This document shows positions 61,735 through 64,000 of a DNA stretch of 64,000 nucleotides, one piece after another (position 1 is the first letter of the stretch; each line of letters opens with the position of its first letter). The stretch comes from an uncultured Flavobacteriales bacterium (lineage in GTDB: Bacteria > Bacteroidota > Bacteroidia > Flavobacteriales_D > Crocinitomicaceae). Under the pieces are notes generated by a model, which saw only the letters and a list, made by a program, of their open reading frames with translations, did no database searches and was not told where the DNA came from. Position numbers and translations under genes: made by a program. The stretch covers positions 186,001-250,000 of the forward strand of contig CAJXJK010000006.1 in the NCBI GenBank assembly GCA_913054135.1, read 5' to 3'.

Positions 61735-63636
61735 ATGCAAAGAATTAAACCAACCACTCTCTTTTTAGGCCTCTTGGGCTTTTTCTTATTATCATCTTGT
61801 GGCTCAGAAACAGCTGAGATCACTAAAGAAGATGTCATCAATCATTTTGAGACTTCAGATTATGAGAAGCAGGAAATCAATATAGAAATGAGAGATGGAG
61901 CGCTTCTGCACACGTCAATTTATTCTCCTTCAGACAAAACTCAAGAATACCCTGTAATAATCAGAAGATCTCCATATAGCTGTTCTCCCTACGGACCAGA
62001 CACAATTCCAGCTTCATTAAGTCACAACCCTAAATTTGTTGAATCAGGCTATATTTTTGTTTTTCAAGACGTAAGAGGAAGATGGAATTCAGAAGGACAT
62101 TTTGAAAACACCAAGCCTCCCTACTCTTTGTGGGACTCAACTGCAACTGATGAAATCACTGATTCATATGATACTTTTGAATGGTTAAAAAACAACTTAG
62201 AAAACTTTAATGGAAACATTGGTCAGTTTGGGAACTCTTACCCTGGAATGCAAACCTTAATCGGAGCCAGAGCGAATCATCCAAACCTCAAAGCAGTAAT
62301 GGCCATGGCACCTGTTACTAGTTTTTACTTTGAAGACTTTTCAAGATATGGAATTTTCGCAGCCAACTACATCCCAGTTTTAAACGCATTCGGAACTAAT
62401 AAAACTGAACCAACAACTGAAAGTTGGTACGACATGAAAGATTCTATTTTCTATACGGATATTGAAAATAAAGTTGGGCATCCTTATTACGAATTCTTTC
62501 AAGAAAGACTTGCTTTAACTGAGTTTGAGGATATATTGGGAGACAATTACTTTTGGAAAAACATTAAGGCTCACCCTAACTATGATGAATACCATGAAAA
62601 GAGAAATTGGGTAAATCATATGGATGCTGAAATGACTGCCCAAGTGATGGTAGTTGGAGGATGGAATGATGAACAAAACCTGTACGGTATTTTGAATTCG
62701 TACAAATCAATCAGCAAGAAAAATCCCAATGCTCAACTTGTCGTTGGTCCTTGGTCTCATGGTCACAACAAGAAAAGAGATAGTTTGTATTACTTAGGGG
62801 ATATCTATTATGGAGAAGACCTTTCAAAAATCTTTCAAGAAACAATTGAATATGAATACTTTGAATATCACTTAAAAAACAGAGGTGAAGCACCAGATTT
62901 CAAGATCAGAATGTTTGATATGGGCTTAAAAACATGGAATGAATTAGAAGAATTTCCAGCAACATCCGAAACTACAAAAACTATGTATTTACAGGTTGAT
63001 GGCAGCCTCACAGAATCTCAGGAACATCAAGAAGGATGGAGAGAATATGTCTCTGACCCTTTTAATCCTGTACCTTACCTTGAATCAAATGAATTTGCGA
63101 GAATGGCTCCAAAGTCATACATGACAGCCGATCAAAGGTTCTTGTCAGAAAGAGAGGACGTGTTAACTTATACTTCTGAGGCTTTAACTGAAGATTTGAG
63201 AATGTCAGGAAACATTGAGGCAATCATTAATTTCTCAACAGAATTAGAGGATGCAGATCTCTATGTTAAGTTGATGGATGTTTATCCTGAAGACAGAACA
63301 CCAGAAGAAAATGATGCAGAAGGCATCAATTTTCAAGGCTATCAACAAATGGTTAGGCAAGGATATATCAGAGGACGATTCAGAGATTCATTCTCAGACC
63401 CAAAACCTTTCAATCCGGTTGAGAAAACCGAAGTAAGAGTTCCTCTGCTCGAAGTTTATTACACTTTCAAAAAAGATCATAAAATTATGGTTCAAATACA
63501 AAGCTCTATGTTCCCACTCTTTGGCGTTAATCCTCAGAATTACGTAGATAATGTATACGAGGCAACCAAGTCAGACTTTAAGGCGTCTAAACACAAAGTG
63601 TTTAACGATAGTAAATTAATTTTTCCAATAAAATAA
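61735..63636 (+). CDS. CocE/NonD family (X-Pro dipeptidyl-peptidase-like) hydrolase lipoprotein
   Basis: I take the ATG at 61735, giving a lipoprotein signal with lipobox 'LLSSC'. The 633 residues comprise an alpha/beta hydrolase domain with nucleophile Ser168 in 'GNSYPGMQT', the active-site region 'QDVRGRWNSEGHFENTKPP' and 'VVGPWSHGHNKKR' (catalytic His), and a C-terminal PepX_C jelly-roll domain (about 400-630). The family includes acyl-peptidases, cocaine esterase and glutaryl-acylases; the substrate is open. The lipoprotein signal puts it in the envelope, typical for the S15-like branch of Bacteroidota. The following secreted-protein gene starts 7 bp later. Confidence 0.88.
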   Translation: MQRIKPTTLFLGLLGFFLLSSCGSETAEITKEDVINHFETSDYEKQEINIEMRDGALLHTSIYSPSDKTQEYPVIIRRSPYSCSPYGPDTIPASLSHNPKFVESGYIFVFQDVRGRWNSEGHFENTKPPYSLWDSTATDEITDSYDTFEWLKNNLENFNGNIGQFGNSYPGMQTLIGARANHPNLKAVMAMAPVTSFYFEDFSRYGIFAANYIPVLNAFGTNKTEPTTESWYDMKDSIFYTDIENKVGHPYYEFFQERLALTEFEDILGDNYFWKNIKAHPNYDEYHEKRNWVNHMDAEMTAQVMVVGGWNDEQNLYGILNSYKSISKKNPNAQLVVGPWSHGHNKKRDSLYYLGDIYYGEDLSKIFQETIEYEYFEYHLKNRGEAPDFKIRMFDMGLKTWNELEEFPATSETTKTMYLQVDGSLTESQEHQEGWREYVSDPFNPVPYLESNEFARMAPKSYMTADQRFLSEREDVLTYTSEALTEDLRMSGNIEAIINFSTELEDADLYVKLMDVYPEDRTPEENDAEGINFQGYQQMVRQGYIRGRFRDSFSDPKPFNPVEKTEVRVPLLEVYYTFKKDHKIMVQIQSSMFPLFGVNPQNYVDNVYEATKSDFKASKHKVFNDSKLIFPIK

Positions 63637-63643
63637 ACAAACA

Positions 63644-64000
63644 ATGAAATCAATTTTAACAGCTACTCTCTTATTTATCGGATTCTTTTCGTTCTCTCAA
63701 ATGGAAGGAAATCATTACATGTTAACAGGAAAATTAATTGCAACACCAACCTCTTCAGCCGACTGTGGCACACTTGCTGTGGCTCAGGCATATCAGTTTG
63801 AAGTAGTAATGACTAGCGTTGACGGTTATGATCAAACGAACATACCAGTCGTAATTCAATGTCCAGAATTAAAAGGAGACAACTTTTTCAAAGTTGGAGC
63901 AACTTACAAAATGGAAGTTTTTGATGCTGATCAACAAGGTTATTCAATCTTTAATCAAGATGTAATTGACCAGTATGGTTTAGGAACCAACTACTGGGCT
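63644..64000 (+). CDS. Secreted protein, 5' part only (window ends)
   Basis: The ATG at 63644 lies 7 bp after the CocE hydrolase stop and opens a signal peptide ('LLFIGFFSFSQ') followed by 100 or so residues up to the window edge. The mature part ('TGKLIATPTSSADCGTLAVA', 'VVIQCPELKGDNFFKVG') has a beta-strand-rich look, with two cysteines, and may be an OB-like or lipocalin-like fold. Its family is not recognised and the 3' end is not visible. It was not in a long enough frame to appear as a complete gene, but the position and signal peptide support it. Confidence 0.6.
   Translation, partial: MKSILTATLLFIGFFSFSQMEGNHYMLTGKLIATPTSSADCGTLAVAQAYQFEVVMTSVDGYDQTNIPVVIQCPELKGDNFFKVGATYKMEVFDADQQGYSIFNQDVIDQYGLGTNYWA

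Overview
The window comes from a low-GC Bacteroidota genome, most likely a marine or freshwater flavobacterium in the broad sense. The evidence is three secreted proteins with type IX secretion (T9SS) C-terminal sorting domains, a Bacteroidota-type LptD barrel, many lipoproteins, a GYDIA-type GHMP kinase, and TAnnTTTG -7 promoter boxes just upstream of several genes. I saw no rRNA, tRNA, CRISPR array, insertion sequence or prophage. No stretch longer than about 300 bases lacks a gene.

Layout. 1-9.8 kb: end of lptD, a PqiA-like membrane protein, a lipoprotein, a T9SS cargo protein, a PaaY-like hexapeptide protein, accA, ispE of the MEP pathway, a glycosyltransferase and an exported intradiol-dioxygenase-like protein. 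9.8-24.3 kb: a Tricorn-type protease, a leucine-rich-repeat lipoprotein, pcm, a giant propeller/SpoIIE-phosphatase sensor, an EamA transporter, an ABC exporter, a TPR histidine kinase and a PLP aminotransferase. 24.3-36.2 kb: an Omp85-family protein, a subtilase with a T9SS tail, small conserved genes, a YciO-type protein, a nucleoside-recognition-domain membrane protein, fhs-fdhD, a lipoprotein gene interrupted by two in-frame TGA codons, and a lysine/aspartate-rich secreted protein that ends in a clear terminator.

36.4-48.3 kb is the highlight: a ten-gene, same-strand, almost gapless operon. It encodes GAPDH, eukaryote-type squalene synthase, squalene monooxygenase, type 2 IPP isomerase, class II HMG-CoA reductase, a GYDIA GHMP kinase, diphosphomevalonate decarboxylase, mevalonate kinase, a short-chain polyprenyl diphosphate synthase and an oxidosqualene cyclase (DCTSE active site). 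Together these can take HMG-CoA through mevalonate, IPP/DMAPP, FPP, squalene and 2,3-oxidosqualene to a cyclic triterpenol or sterol. The same genome carries ispE of the competing MEP route 28 kb away, so it may run two isoprenoid pathways, one of them dedicated to the cyclised product. No sterol-tailoring genes (C-14 or C-4 demethylation) and no HMG-CoA synthase or thiolase are in the window.

48.4-64 kb: an acetyl-CoA hydrolase/transferase family protein, a second SpoIIE-type phosphatase with TPR sensor, a BNR/Asp-box T9SS protein, a small frameshifted DUF1059-like gene missed by simple ORF finding, a threonine-rich-linker secreted protein, a TPR membrane protein, a DUF4105 protein, a TPMT-like methyltransferase, an RlmD-like rRNA methyltransferase without its iron-sulfur cysteines, a CocE/NonD hydrolase lipoprotein, and the start of a further secreted protein cut by the window edge.
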